A DNA stretch of 64,000 nucleotides, taken from positions 1 to 64,000 of the forward strand of contig JBPJFZ010000014.1 in assembly GCA_051208035.1 (NCBI GenBank), given 5' to 3'. The notes below the pieces were generated by a model. That model did not search any database. It saw only the letters and a program-made list of their open reading frames with translations, and was not told where the DNA came from. Position 1 is the stretch's first letter; every line of letters starts with the position of its first letter. This DNA comes from JACKOB01 sp024234575. Lineage in GTDB: Bacteria > Pseudomonadota > Gammaproteobacteria > Pseudomonadales > Oleiphilaceae. Made by a program: the position numbers and the translations under genes. Of this stretch, positions 35,701 to 45,499 are shown one piece after another.

Positions 35701-36732
35701 TTAACGATGACTTCCCAGTTCACTAAATCTGCGGGTCTCGCCTATCGAAAAAACTTGCCCTGGCGCCTTGTTCGCGCCGCTCTGTTGCTGAATAGCTGCT
35801 TCAAAGCGGTGTTTTGGCTCCATCATCGGCTCATTGGTTAAACGAATAGTGCCCCAGTGCATTGGTATAAGCATGCCTGCACCGACGTCACGGCCGATAG
35901 CAACACCCTCTTCCGGACTGGCATGCACCTTAGCCATAATATCTCTCGGGGCATAAGCACCGATGGGTACTAACGCCAGGTCAACAGGGCCCATAACTTC
36001 ACCGATACGTTTAAACTCGCTACCGTAGCCGGTATCACCCGCAAAAAAAACCGACCGGTCTTTGCCCTGTATATGAAAGCTACCCCAAAGCGCCCGGTTT
36101 GAATCAGTCAAAGAGCGGCCCGAGAAATGATACGCCGGCAAACAAGTAAACACAGCACCTTTAACTTCAGCGCGCTGGTACCAATCCAACTCTATCACCT
36201 GATTGTAACCGAGCTTTCTGATGACATCACCGGTGCCAATTGTGGTAACCACTGGCGTCGTTTTGTTGTGCCAGTTGGATAACGTTTTTTTATCCAGGTG
36301 GTCATAGTGATTATGCGAAATAACTATCACATCAAGGGTGGGTAAATCGCCAATTTGCAGAGGAGCCGGCACGAGCCTTTTGGGGCCGCTAAAAGGTAAA
36401 GGCGAGGCACGGAGCGATAAAAATGGATCTGTCAGCACAGAGACATTACCTATTTTCATAAAAAAACACGCCTGTCCCAACCAGGTTATCGCATCCTCCT
36501 GGTAACCATCGCGAAGTGAGTCCAAAGCAACTCTCCGGCTTAACACGTGATCTTCCGGATAAGAAAAGGGGCGATTACCAGATACCGCCAGCTCAGCCAT
36601 CAGAGACAGCATTGCCGCGCTATGACGCCCATCTTTTAAATGCGCACTGCCGGTAGGGTTTTTAAAACTGCGACTACCATGATGCTGTTTTGCCAGATAG
36701 GGGCTCTGGGGATGATCTGCAACGGGGTACAT
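35701..36732 (-). CDS. Metallo-beta-lactamase-fold hydrolase (NAPE-PLD/UlaG-like)
   Basis: A 343-residue MBL-fold enzyme with the metal motif H140-x-H142-x-D144-H145 (SHNHYDHLD), FAGDTGYG and a late IPMHWGT. The overall pattern resembles N-acyl-phosphatidylethanolamine phospholipase D-like and UlaG-like hydrolases. A conserved N-terminal PxSPYLA...HHGSRSFKNP segment is present. The start at 36732 is chosen over a longer frame because AGGA lies 6 nt before it and it follows the tesB stop by 8 bp, implying coupling. Confidence 0.85.
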   Translation of the reverse strand: MYPVADHPQSPYLAKQHHGSRSFKNPTGSAHLKDGRHSAAMLSLMAELAVSGNRPFSYPEDHVLSRRVALDSLRDGYQEDAITWLGQACFFMKIGNVSVLTDPFLSLRASPLPFSGPKRLVPAPLQIGDLPTLDVIVISHNHYDHLDKKTLSNWHNKTTPVVTTIGTGDVIRKLGYNQVIELDWYQRAEVKGAVFTCLPAYHFSGRSLTDSNRALWGSFHIQGKDRSVFFAGDTGYGSEFKRIGEVMGPVDLALVPIGAYAPRDIMAKVHASPEEGVAIGRDVGAGMLIPMHWGTIRLTNEPMMEPKHRFEAAIQQQSGANKAPGQVFSIGETRRFSELGSHR

Positions 36733-36740
36733 AGTAATTC

Positions 36741-37604
36741 CTATTTTTTTGGATGACGTCGAATCAGCGCTTCCTGACAAACAGAGGCCACAAGCACCCC
36801 GTCTGTGTTGTAGATATTGCCACGATTAAAACCTCGCCCCTGAGAAGCGCTGGGGCTATCCATATCATAGAGCAGCCAGTCATCAATGCGGAAATCACGA
36901 TGAAACCAGATGGCATGATCCAAAGATGCTACCTGCATGCCTTTGCTGTAATAAGTAACACCATGAGGCAGTAGCCCTGTGCCTAATAAGCCAAAGTCTG
37001 AAGCATAAGCAAGCAAGCACCGATGCAACACCTGATTATCGCCCACAGCGGATATCGCCTTAAACCAGTTTTGTTTGTAGGGCTCACGCTTTTCGGGACG
37101 GAAATAATTTAACGGCGCCACAGGTCTGATCTCGATAGGCCGATCACAGGTGGCCTGCTCTCTCAGCTTCTCGGGAATGAAGTCAATGATTTGCCGTCGC
37201 ATTTCTACTTCTGACATCAGCCCTTCATGCGATGCGGCAGTCGGCATTGCAAATTGATGCGTAAAGCCCACCTCATCTTGTTGAAACGATGCGGTAAGCG
37301 TGAATATTTCTTTTCCATGCTGAATAGCCAATACCCGTCGTGTCGCAAAACTTGAACCATCACGGATGCGGTCTACCTTATATTGAATTTTTTCTGCAGG
37401 ATCACCAGCCCGCAAAAAGTAACCATGCATAGAGTGCGGCAATCTATCCTCAACTGTTTTACAGGCTGCCATCATCGCCTGACCCAGGACCTGCCCACCA
37501 AATACATTACGAAATCCAAGATCTTCACTTTCGCCTAAAAACAGGTCCTGCGCGATAGGTTCAATATCAAGCAGGCCAATGAGCTTGTGAAGTACATCTG
37601 TCAT
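36741..37604 (-). CDS. tesB: Acyl-CoA thioesterase II
   Basis: A 287-residue double hot-dog thioesterase that releases free fatty acids from acyl-CoA. FLGES at the start, VFGGQVLGQAMMAA, HSMHGYFLRAGDP and the late LDHAIWFHRDFRIDDWLLYDMDSPSA match TesB. The ATG at 37604 has CAGGAG 6 nt upstream and gives the usual length. The longer frame adds 14 residues without homology. It is the first gene of a pair with the MBL-fold hydrolase, both acting on acyl compounds. Confidence 0.95.
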   Translation of the reverse strand: MTDVLHKLIGLLDIEPIAQDLFLGESEDLGFRNVFGGQVLGQAMMAACKTVEDRLPHSMHGYFLRAGDPAEKIQYKVDRIRDGSSFATRRVLAIQHGKEIFTLTASFQQDEVGFTHQFAMPTAASHEGLMSEVEMRRQIIDFIPEKLREQATCDRPIEIRPVAPLNYFRPEKREPYKQNWFKAISAVGDNQVLHRCLLAYASDFGLLGTGLLPHGVTYYSKGMQVASLDHAIWFHRDFRIDDWLLYDMDSPSASQGRGFNRGNIYNTDGVLVASVCQEALIRRHPKK

Positions 37605-37892
37605 AGTTTTCTCCTGAACAGGCTTTTTATCTGGAAAATTGCACAAAGGGTGCTACTCTTAAAATCAATAGGTTAAGCAATACTTTTGTCACTTTACATT
37701 AACAGGTTATGTGACATTCGTTGCAAGATGACACAATTGCTTACCTTTTTAAAACAGAACCGGGTTTTTCTCAATGGCCAAAAAGGATAAAATGCCCCGG
37801 TATTTATGACATCTGAGTTGCTGATGCTACCTGCATGAGAACGGGTAACTATTTGACGGCAATAAACAATGACGAACTAAACGAACTTTTGA

Positions 37893-38381
37893 ATGTCTGC
37901 AAATAAGAAAACAAACACTTCAAAATGTAGTCGATTCTTAGCACTCCCGTTGGGGATGTTTTTTGTCAACGCAGCTTTTGCTCTCGACTTCTCCTATAAC
38001 CCGGAAGAAGACTCGGGATCGCAAATTATCTATGTCGCCTCGCAAAAAGCACTGACCCTTATTGATGATACGACCGAACACGTACTGACGTTCTTTTCGG
38101 GCACCCCCCAAAAAGAAGAAAAGGCAGAAGACGAATATCTGCAAACTTCCAATGCAATTCGTCTCGACTTTAGCGATAGCGGCAAAAAAGAACGGGGCTG
38201 GAAGCTGACACCCGCTCTGGCACTGTCTGAGTCTATGGTATTTAAAGATGATCGCGAAGCGGTTCAGTGGGCCGACGCCAAGAATGAGCCCAAGCATTAT
38301 GACGCATCAATCGATAAGGCCTTGGAAAAAATGGGCATATCTTACTACCAGATTAACCTGCAAGCAGAATATTCCTTTTGA
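37893..38381 (+). CDS. Hypothetical exported protein
   Basis: A 162-residue protein with a clear signal peptide (cleavage near AFA-LD, residue 31) and a polar mature part rich in D/E/K that ends in aromatic phenylalanine (AEYSF). I recognise no family. Its stop codon overlaps the TTG start of the cysteine-rich CWC gene by 4 bp (TTGA), so the two are translationally coupled. The envelope location is inferred. Confidence 0.65.
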   Translation: MSANKKTNTSKCSRFLALPLGMFFVNAAFALDFSYNPEEDSGSQIIYVASQKALTLIDDTTEHVLTFFSGTPQKEEKAEDEYLQTSNAIRLDFSDSGKKERGWKLTPALALSESMVFKDDREAVQWADAKNEPKHYDASIDKALEKMGISYYQINLQAEYSF

Positions 38382-38599
38382 CCCCTGATGGACGCCTGCC
38401 TGATACAGCAGATAAACCTTCTCTCGAAAATACCTGCCCTGGATGCAACCAACCTAACTTGTGTGCAGAGCCATCTCTCACAGGGAATACCTGTTGGTGC
38501 TTTTCTCTAGAACCATCAACCTCAAAGAAAATTCCCGAGGGATCAGATCCCGGCCGCTGTTTTTGCGCCAGTTGCCTGAAAAAAATAACCGGCCAATAA
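38378..38599 (+). CDS. Cysteine-rich CWC family protein
   Basis: A 73-residue protein with the pattern CPGCNQPNLC (near residue 20), a central CWCF and a C-terminal GRCFCASCL. This is the Cys-rich CWC family, small proteins probably binding zinc, of unknown function. It starts with TTG overlapping the preceding stop. Frame and cysteine spacing make it a true gene rather than a shadow of surrounding frames. Confidence 0.8.
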   Translation: MTPDGRLPDTADKPSLENTCPGCNQPNLCAEPSLTGNTCWCFSLEPSTSKKIPEGSDPGRCFCASCLKKITGQ

Positions 38600-38639
38600 G
38601 CTTCTGCATCCCCCACCGGCTGCGACACCCCTTTCTGTA

Positions 38640-39491
38640 TTAGCTATTTTTAAAATCAGGAGCCCTTTTCTCTAATATCGCTCGCACAGCTTCCGCATGA
38701 TCCGCTGAGTGGTGCGCCTGAGCCTGTATCAAAGCGCATTTATCGAGATGACTGTTTAGGTCGCTCAACATCCCTTCACGCAGCAGTTTTTTGGTTGAGC
38801 GCAATGCCTGCCTCGGATTTGCAGCAACACGCCCGGCAAGCGCCCAAGCCTCGGCAATCAGGTTCTCGTCATCGTACACCGCAGAGACCATCCCCCAGCT
38901 CAGCGCTTTTTCTGCAGTAATCGGCTCACCGGTTAACGCCATTTCAGATGCCCTCGCCCAACCGATTACCCTTGGTAAAAACCAGGCACCGCCATCACCA
39001 GGAATAATACCAACCTTAACAAAGTTTTCTGCAAAAGTTGCAGAACGCGCTGCCAGACGAAGATCAGACATCATCGCCAAGTCGCAACCCGCGCCATAAG
39101 CGGCGCCGTTCACTGCCGCAATAACAGGAATTTCGATTGCCTGCATCGTCAGAGGAATCTGCTGGATACCCTTGCGGTAGTTCTCGTACAACAGGGCCGC
39201 ATCGCCTGCAAACATATCTTCCCGGTTTGCCATATGCTTAACATTGCCCCCAGAACAAAATGCCTGTCCAGCGCCGGTTATTATCAAAACACGCAGCTCT
39301 GAATCAGCATCAAGCATTCGTAACGCAGACGTTAAGGCTTCTACCATTGTCAGCTCTGAAATGGCATTACGCGTCTGCGGCTGATTTAAGGTAATTTGCC
39401 CAATCGTACCGTTTTTCTCTATGAGAACCATGGGCGCTCTGACAGACTCCTCTGTCTTCGGTGCCTCGCTTATTATCGTGTTGTCACCCAC
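38640..39491 (-). CDS. Crotonase-superfamily enoyl-CoA hydratase/isomerase-like protein
   Basis: A 283-residue crotonase with the oxyanion-hole segment AFCSGGNVKHM and NGAAYGAGCDLAMMSDLRLAA. The first of the two glutamates of classical enoyl-CoA hydratase is an aspartate (GCDLAM) and the second is absent (ENFVKVGIIPGDGG). This pattern is closer to PaaG-type isomerases. The substrate is unknown, and hydratase annotation would overstate it. It is convergent with the CWC gene. Confidence 0.85.
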   Translation of the reverse strand: MGDNTIISEAPKTEESVRAPMVLIEKNGTIGQITLNQPQTRNAISELTMVEALTSALRMLDADSELRVLIITGAGQAFCSGGNVKHMANREDMFAGDAALLYENYRKGIQQIPLTMQAIEIPVIAAVNGAAYGAGCDLAMMSDLRLAARSATFAENFVKVGIIPGDGGAWFLPRVIGWARASEMALTGEPITAEKALSWGMVSAVYDDENLIAEAWALAGRVAANPRQALRSTKKLLREGMLSDLNSHLDKCALIQAQAHHSADHAEAVRAILEKRAPDFKNS

Positions 39492-39533
39492 TATAAAAGC
39501 CCTTACTGGTTAATGAATGATGGATAAGCTCAG

Positions 39534-39875
39534 TTATCGCCTTTTTACTGCTTCTTGTTTCTCGGCACAGCCAATACATCGAGACGAATAAGGGCGTGCG
39601 ACTAATCTGGCCATCGGAATCTCGACAGAGCAGTCAACACAAGCGCCATACTCACCATCTTCCAGTCGAACCAGTGCGCTGTTTATCTTACGTATTTCAG
39701 CGAGTGCCTCGGCACCAAGCGCATCAAGCACTTCGCCATTTTCAAGCTCGACCGCCTGCTCCGCAAAGTCATGATCCAGCGGGCTGGCCATATCCTTCTT
39801 AATGCCTCCCAAACGCGTTTCCATTTCTGCGCGAATGGTCAGTAATTGCTCTTTAATACCGCTAAAGTCTCTCAC
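39534..39875 (-). CDS. DksA/TraR-type zinc-finger protein
   Basis: A 113-residue protein with an N-terminal coiled coil (~5-75) and a four-cysteine zinc finger (C79, C82, C100, C103; CVDC...CIGC). It is shorter than DksA, and the coiled-coil tip lacks an obvious DxxDxA motif, so it may bind the RNA polymerase secondary channel without full DksA activity. It is separated from the crotonase gene by 42 bp on the same strand. Confidence 0.85.
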   Translation of the reverse strand: MRDFSGIKEQLLTIRAEMETRLGGIKKDMASPLDHDFAEQAVELENGEVLDALGAEALAEIRKINSALVRLEDGEYGACVDCSVEIPMARLVARPYSSRCIGCAEKQEAVKRR

Positions 39876-40193
39876 GATAATGCTCCAACAGTTTTGTGAA
39901 GATGATTACCTGCCATCAATTTTGGTACAGGTAAAAGAAAATCATAGTTTATATTTTGTGCTAGTCTGAATAAAAGAAACAATAAATCCTCCTCCATCCT
40001 ATCGCCTTAGTGCAACAGGAACATGATCAGGATCAGTATTTCTTTCAAAGTGTTAAGAGATTATCCAACGCCGGAAATATCAACCGTAAGGGAAACATCC
40101 GGCAATACAGTTTCCAAATGTGGATCAATATCTGCGCATTTGGACTAAGCGACCCACTTACCCCAGCAGCCAAAATTTCGGAAAATACTAATA
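39876..40193. other. Gap between the zinc-finger and GGDEF-EAL genes
   Basis: A 318-bp divergent region. The only structure I can point to is GCCGGA (40070-40075) pairing with TCCGGC (40098-40103), a 6-bp stem with a 22-nt loop about 90 bp before the GGDEF-EAL start. I see no small gene and no strong promoter. Confidence 0.3.
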
Positions 40194-42629
40194 ATGAAAT
40201 TGAAGCGAAAAACCCTGTTATTGTTGCTGCCGCTGGCGATACTTCCACTGATGATTTATATGGTGTTTTGCTACACCTACATCATCGGACATTCACAAAA
40301 AGCGCTCATCACACAATTGCAGTCGGCGCTTGATCAAGCAGAGCTGGATGTAAAGAGCCGCTTCCAGGCCGCTGCGACCATTGTCGAAATGGCTTCCATC
40401 AGCGCCCCAATGGTCAACCTTCTTGCTACTGACAGCAGCGAAGACAATGCGGCCACTCATGCCTACTTTAAATCCATCGTCGGGTTAAGTGATGACATGT
40501 TTTCTATGGCCTTAGTCGACGAGTCTGGCGCTGTCATAGAACAATACGTTGGATCAGGGCATGAGCCACTGGATTATGCAATCTACGCCAACCTTGCCAA
40601 CGAGGCCGACTCTGTACTTTATACGCGCGTCGAGCACCAAGATCATGCAAAGAGTAGCCGCTATGTGCTCACACGAAAAATCAAAGCCCAACGTTTACAG
40701 GATGGAAGTCCAAGCCGCTGGGTGAGGGGCTATCTTATCCTCGGTGTGCACTTGGATAATCTCGCGCAAATTAGTCAGAATAATAAGAATAACAGCATTG
40801 GTGACCTTTTGTTTACCGACGCAGAGGGCACGCACTACTTTGGCGATCTATACCAGCCAAATCTCACCGATGAGGCGGCCCTCAAACATACCATCGGCGA
40901 TCGCCAGCGCTCGGTGCGCAAATACACCATCAATGAAAAAGATTACGAAGCCGGCTTTATCAGACTACATAACAATTTATATGTCGTTGCTATAACCGAA
41001 GAAAATGCGCGAGCGCTTCTGGCGAGCAACCTCCTTCAATACTCTTATTGGTTTCTTCTTTTTGTCGCCGCTATATCTGCTTTAATTTGCTTGCATTTCA
41101 CATCCACAACCCTCATAGGTCCTCTTAACACACTTAAGGGCCGCATCAAAGATGCTCGTGACGGAAAAATCCGGCGAGAATCAAGTGAAGTGGCGATAAT
41201 TGATAGCAATAGCGATGAAATTGACGAGCTTTCCGCCGCCTTTGCAGAAATGACGAACTCACTCGTCGAAAGCCAGGATGCCGTGAATAAGCTGGCCTAT
41301 TATGACCCTTTGACCAACCTACCAAATAAAATAACCTTTGAAAAAGCTTTGCAAATAGGTATCCAACACAGCCAAATCAGTCACAGGGCATTAGCGGTTT
41401 TGGTGATCGACCTCGACAATTTCAAGCTCGTCAACGATGTGCACGGGCATACGGCGGGAGACGATGTCCTCAAGGAAGTAGCTGGCCGATTACGTAACTG
41501 TCTCAAACACATTGATTTAACCAATGCGCTGAACGATGTTTCACCACTTTATGCGCAAGATATGATTATCAGGAATGGTGGTGACGAGTTTTCAATTTTG
41601 CTCACTGACTTATTCCAGGCCTACCAGGCATCACTCATTGCACAAAGAATCGTCGACGAACTGTCAACCCCGTTTAGTATTAATCAGTCAAAAATAAAGC
41701 TGGGCGCCAGTGTTGGCATTTCACTTTATCCGGTAGATGGCGTCGAGCCAGAAGAACTGATTAAAAATGCCGACCTGGCAATGTTTGAAGCCAAGAAAAA
41801 GGGCAAGAATAACTTCCAGTTTTTTACGCAAGCATTGAACGCATCTGCCTCTAAACGGCTACAAACTGAGAATGATCTTCGAATAGCCATAGAAGAGGGT
41901 CAGCTCGAGCTCTATTACCAGCCGATTATCTATATGCCTACAGGTAAGATCACTAAACTGGAAGTACTATTGCGGTGGAATCATCCAGAACGAGGCGTCA
42001 TCCTGCCCGCACAGTTTATTCCCGTTGCCGAAGAGTCGGGGCAAATCATTCAGTTGGGCAACCTCGTTTTTGATGTAGCTTGTGAACAACTCGCCATATG
42101 GCACGCTGCTGGATTTTCCGACATTTCTTTGTCCATTAACCTTTCGCCAAAACAGTTGGCAAAAGGCAATCCGGTTGAGGCTATTCAGCAGGCTACCAAA
42201 AAACACGGTATCCTTTGCCAATTTCTTGAAGTGGAAGTAAAAGAAGATTTATTAACCAAGGATCAGGCTGCCAGCAGTGAGGTTCTAAATGCTATTCGAG
42301 AGGCGGGTGTATCTATTTCTCTTGATGACTTTGGAAGCGGCTTCGCCTCTCTCTCTTTCCTCAAAAAATTTCCTATCAACACCATTAAGATTGACCGCTC
42401 ACTCGTGAGAGAAATGACCGAGGACAATCGTAGCCTCATGATCATACAAACAACCACCCGGCTAGCCAAAGACTTGCAGCTAGCAGTTGTTCTGGAAGGT
42501 ATTGAGTACGAGTCACAATTACAACTGGTGAAAAAGTGCAATGCCGACTACGCGCAAGGATATTTTTTCTCCACCCCACTACCCGCGGCCGAAATTGATC
42601 TTTCGAAAGTCTGGCATCTGCCGCAGTAG
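40194..42629 (+). CDS. Membrane GGDEF-EAL dual-domain c-di-GMP protein
   Basis: An 811-residue protein with an N-terminal transmembrane helix (~8-32), a large periplasmic sensor of dCACHE type (~33-280), a second helix (~283-303), a HAMP-like linker, GGDEF (intact at 462-466) and EAL. The EAL signature reads EVL (590-592), which keeps the catalytic glutamate. DDFGSGFASL and the IKID lysine are present, so both activities are possible. It responds to an unknown periplasmic ligand. It is a lone gene. Confidence 0.9.
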   Translation: MKLKRKTLLLLLPLAILPLMIYMVFCYTYIIGHSQKALITQLQSALDQAELDVKSRFQAAATIVEMASISAPMVNLLATDSSEDNAATHAYFKSIVGLSDDMFSMALVDESGAVIEQYVGSGHEPLDYAIYANLANEADSVLYTRVEHQDHAKSSRYVLTRKIKAQRLQDGSPSRWVRGYLILGVHLDNLAQISQNNKNNSIGDLLFTDAEGTHYFGDLYQPNLTDEAALKHTIGDRQRSVRKYTINEKDYEAGFIRLHNNLYVVAITEENARALLASNLLQYSYWFLLFVAAISALICLHFTSTTLIGPLNTLKGRIKDARDGKIRRESSEVAIIDSNSDEIDELSAAFAEMTNSLVESQDAVNKLAYYDPLTNLPNKITFEKALQIGIQHSQISHRALAVLVIDLDNFKLVNDVHGHTAGDDVLKEVAGRLRNCLKHIDLTNALNDVSPLYAQDMIIRNGGDEFSILLTDLFQAYQASLIAQRIVDELSTPFSINQSKIKLGASVGISLYPVDGVEPEELIKNADLAMFEAKKKGKNNFQFFTQALNASASKRLQTENDLRIAIEEGQLELYYQPIIYMPTGKITKLEVLLRWNHPERGVILPAQFIPVAEESGQIIQLGNLVFDVACEQLAIWHAAGFSDISLSINLSPKQLAKGNPVEAIQQATKKHGILCQFLEVEVKEDLLTKDQAASSEVLNAIREAGVSISLDDFGSGFASLSFLKKFPINTIKIDRSLVREMTEDNRSLMIIQTTTRLAKDLQLAVVLEGIEYESQLQLVKKCNADYAQGYFFSTPLPAAEIDLSKVWHLPQ

Positions 42630-42656
42630 AGAAAATTCGACTCACGAAACCGTAAG

Positions 42657-43829
42657 CTACTCGCGATGAATCGGCGGCAGCTGCTTACTCAACACCTGCT
42701 TTTCATCGACATAGGTTCCTGTCAGAGCAAAACCCAACAGGTTGCCATCCGTGTTAATGTAAACCGCCCTCACATTATTGCCATCGACATCAATTTTCCA
42801 CTCCCCTTCGCTATCTTTGGGTGGTAGCGCTACTGATACAGGGCAACAGGGAGTCTTCACCATGACCGGCATCGCCTCATACTTAACTACAGCAGGCGTT
42901 CCCGCCAGCGTTTTCGCCAACGCCCGCGCCCCGGCCATTAACGGCAACACATATAGCATGACATGACCGTCCACCTCTGCGCAGTCTCCCAGCGCGTAGA
43001 CATCCGCCGTAGAAGTTTGCAGCGAGCGATCAACCACAATGCCCCGATTCACAGTTAACCCTGACTGCGCTGCAATCGCCGTTCGAGGGCGAAGGCCTAC
43101 AGCCGAAATAACGATATCTGTTTGCACGATTTCGCCACCGCTAAGCTGCACCGCGAGACCATTGTCCCCGTGATCTATCGAATCTGCTGTTTGTTCGAGA
43201 TGAAACCTGACGCCATTCTCCTGCAATGCCTGCTGAACAGCGTTAGCTGCAAGCTCAGGAAGCAGTGTTGGCATCACACTACTGCTGGGCGCGACAATGT
43301 CCACGCTATAACCATCGGCCAGCAAATCGTTGGCAAACTCACAGCCAATCAAACCGGCCCCCATAATAAGAATGCGCTTTCTCCCTTCCAGGGCCACTCT
43401 AAATTTGCGGTAGTCGGTTAAATCGTTGATAGAAAAAACATTTTCGAGTGCATTCCCTTTTACCGGAGGCTGAATCACATCAGCTCCCCAGGCAAGCACC
43501 AAACGGGAGTAGACAATGCGTTCATCACCTACCAGCAATGCTTTACCCGCCGTATCAATGCCGGTCACCGTTGTATAGGTACGAATATCCGCATTAAGCT
43601 GCTCAGCCATTTTACCGGGGTCCGCCATGGAGAGCTGGTCTGCTGTTTTTTTCTTGGTGAAGCCGGTAGACAGCATCGGTTTCGAGTAAGAGTGGCCATC
43701 ATCCGCCGTTATCAACAGTAACGGGCTATCCTTATCCAGTTTTCTAAATTCTCTTGCTAACGAATACCCTGCTAACCCTGTTCCGACAATAACTACCGGA
43801 CCGCTTTTGTCTTGATCAATAGACGACAT
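42657..43829 (-). CDS. Rubredoxin reductase (FAD/NAD-dependent)
   Basis: A 390-residue flavoprotein with the FAD motif VGTGLAGYSLA (~14-24), an NAD motif GAGLIGCEFA and the late ALGDCAEVDG that contacts FAD. It transfers electrons from NADH to rubredoxin, whose gene lies 77 bp upstream on the same strand. The pair matches rubAB of Pseudomonas and sits near ubiC/ubiA as there. Partners may include alkane hydroxylase or oxygen-detoxifying enzymes, none of which is visible. Confidence 0.93.
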   Translation of the reverse strand: MSSIDQDKSGPVVIVGTGLAGYSLAREFRKLDKDSPLLLITADDGHSYSKPMLSTGFTKKKTADQLSMADPGKMAEQLNADIRTYTTVTGIDTAGKALLVGDERIVYSRLVLAWGADVIQPPVKGNALENVFSINDLTDYRKFRVALEGRKRILIMGAGLIGCEFANDLLADGYSVDIVAPSSSVMPTLLPELAANAVQQALQENGVRFHLEQTADSIDHGDNGLAVQLSGGEIVQTDIVISAVGLRPRTAIAAQSGLTVNRGIVVDRSLQTSTADVYALGDCAEVDGHVMLYVLPLMAGARALAKTLAGTPAVVKYEAMPVMVKTPCCPVSVALPPKDSEGEWKIDVDGNNVRAVYINTDGNLLGFALTGTYVDEKQVLSKQLPPIHRE

Positions 43830-43906
43830 ACTTACTCCATTTACTTCATTACTATTGGCAACAGGTTGAAAACCGTTATATCACTGGAAGAGCAAAGGCA
43901 TTACCT

Positions 43907-44074
43907 TCAGGAAATCTCAATCATTTCGAAATCTTCTTTACCGACGCCACAATCGGGGCACAACCAGTCTTCGGGAACATCATCCCATGCGGTTCCCGGA
44001 GCAATACCGTCCTCCGGCCATCCTTTGGATTCTTCATACACCAAACCGCAAACCACACACTGCCACTTCTTCAT
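43907..44074 (-). CDS. Rubredoxin
   Basis: A 55-residue electron carrier with one iron bound by C6, C9, C39 and C42 (CVVCG and CPDCG). The start at 44074 has AGAGGC upstream and gives the exact family length. The longer frame adds ten residues that do not belong. It feeds from the adjacent reductase. Confidence 0.96.
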   Translation of the reverse strand: MKKWQCVVCGLVYEESKGWPEDGIAPGTAWDDVPEDWLCPDCGVGKEDFEMIEIS

Positions 44075-44325
44075 AAACGCCTCTGACAATCTAAATACAA
44101 ACAACTAATTATATTGATGCCCCGCAAGGAGATCACTTTGCAACGTGTTTATAAGGTCTTGCCACGGCGAATGCAAGTTCATCACCCCATATTCTCTCGT
44201 TGACCGACCGAAAAGATAATGTACTCAGCTCGTCAGGATTCATATAATAAGCAGATGTTTTCCAGGTTCGACCACTCCTGCAAATACATTTTTCTTCAGG
44301 AAAAACTGATTCATTTGCCTTAATT

Positions 44326-44904
44326 ATGGCTACAGAGAGCCCATTCATGAACCAATCCATGCAAACGATGCAGACTGTTTTTGACCAAGCCGACTGTCTT
44401 TTCAACGAACAACAAATCGATGCAGCCATAGATCGAATGGCCACAGAAATCACACGATCACTCAGTGAAAAAGATCCCCTGGTACTATGTATCATGAATG
44501 GCGGCCTCATACTGGCAGGGCAACTGCTCCCACGGTTACCGTTTCCGCTGCAAGTTGACTATATGCATGCCACACGTTATCGCATGGAAACCTCCGGCGC
44601 AGATCTCGATTGGCGCGTTGCCCCTGAAGCCGATCTAACCGGCCGTGAGGTGTTGATCATTGACGATATACTCGATGAAGGTAAAACACTCGCAGAGATT
44701 ATCAAATACTGCCAAATGAAAGGGGCCGCAAACGTCTATACCGCGGTTTTGGTCGACAAACTCCACGACAGAAAAGCCGTCAAAGGTTTCAAGGCGGACT
44801 TTAGTGGCCTGGAAGCCGCCGACCGATTTCTCTTTGGCTATGGCATGGATTACAAAGGATATTGGCGCAACGCTCCTGGTATATACGCCGTGAAAGGCCT
44901 GTAA
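44326..44904 (+). CDS. hpt: Hypoxanthine/guanine phosphoribosyltransferase
   Basis: A purine salvage enzyme of 192 residues that adds ribose-5-phosphate from PRPP to hypoxanthine or guanine. The PRPP loop is VLIIDDILDEGKTL (~109-122), and MNGGLILAGQL forms the early phosphate loop. The first ATG is used, though two in-frame ATGs within the next 12 codons are possible. It precedes ubiC by 46 bp on the same strand. Confidence 0.92.
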   Translation: MATESPFMNQSMQTMQTVFDQADCLFNEQQIDAAIDRMATEITRSLSEKDPLVLCIMNGGLILAGQLLPRLPFPLQVDYMHATRYRMETSGADLDWRVAPEADLTGREVLIIDDILDEGKTLAEIIKYCQMKGAANVYTAVLVDKLHDRKAVKGFKADFSGLEAADRFLFGYGMDYKGYWRNAPGIYAVKGL

Positions 44905-44950
44905 AATTGCAGCACCAAGCATCTACACTGTCACTAAGTCCGGAGAGCAA

Positions 44951-45499
44951 TTGATCACACAGCCCCCTCAATTCGACTGGCATCGCTGTCGAAAACTACC
45001 ACGCTTTATCCTGTCGTCCCCATGGCGAGAATGGGTGCTCGAAGAAGGTTCACTGACCAGGAGACTGCAACAGGCAAGTGGTGGAGACTTTCGCGTCAAG
45101 CTGGTGAAACATCGTTATGAGGTACCGCGCCAGGACGAACGCAAGCTGCTGCAACTACCCATGCGGCAATGCGCATTAGTGCGAGAAGTCGAGCTAATCT
45201 GTCGTAACGAAACCTGGGTCACCGCTAGAAGCATTATTCCCCTGCACACACTGACGGGCGCAGAACGCGAGCTGGCTCACCTGGGTGAGCGGCCACTCGG
45301 TGGCTTTTTGTTTGCATCCAGAGCCATGCATCGGGGCCCTTTTGAAGTAGGTAAAAAGCAAATCTGTGACTCCGCAAACAACCTATCCACCCGGCTTTGG
45401 GCGCGAAGATCTGTTTTCTTTCTGCACGAAAAGCCATTATTGGTAAGCGAGTATTTCGAACCAGCCCTGTTTATGGCCCAATCCCATAACGGTCATTAA
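44951..45499 (+). CDS. ubiC: Chorismate–pyruvate lyase
   Basis: Makes 4-hydroxybenzoate from chorismate, the first ubiquinone-specific step. The protein is 182 residues, with LREVEL-like LVREVELIC and GERPLGGFLF segments that shape the product-binding pocket. It begins with TTG preceded by CGGAGAG. ubiA follows after 99 bp, giving the first two steps in order. Confidence 0.9.
   Translation: MITQPPQFDWHRCRKLPRFILSSPWREWVLEEGSLTRRLQQASGGDFRVKLVKHRYEVPRQDERKLLQLPMRQCALVREVELICRNETWVTARSIIPLHTLTGAERELAHLGERPLGGFLFASRAMHRGPFEVGKKQICDSANNLSTRLWARRSVFFLHEKPLLVSEYFEPALFMAQSHNGH

Noticed and set aside
40010..40333. Open frame before the GGDEF-EAL gene
   Set aside because: Its 3' half overlaps the GGDEF-EAL start in another frame, and the protein has no coherent composition.
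44133..44510. Open frame of 125 codons on the minus strand over the hpt start
   Set aside because: It overlaps the well-supported hpt gene in another frame and shows no recognisable domain or ribosome site.
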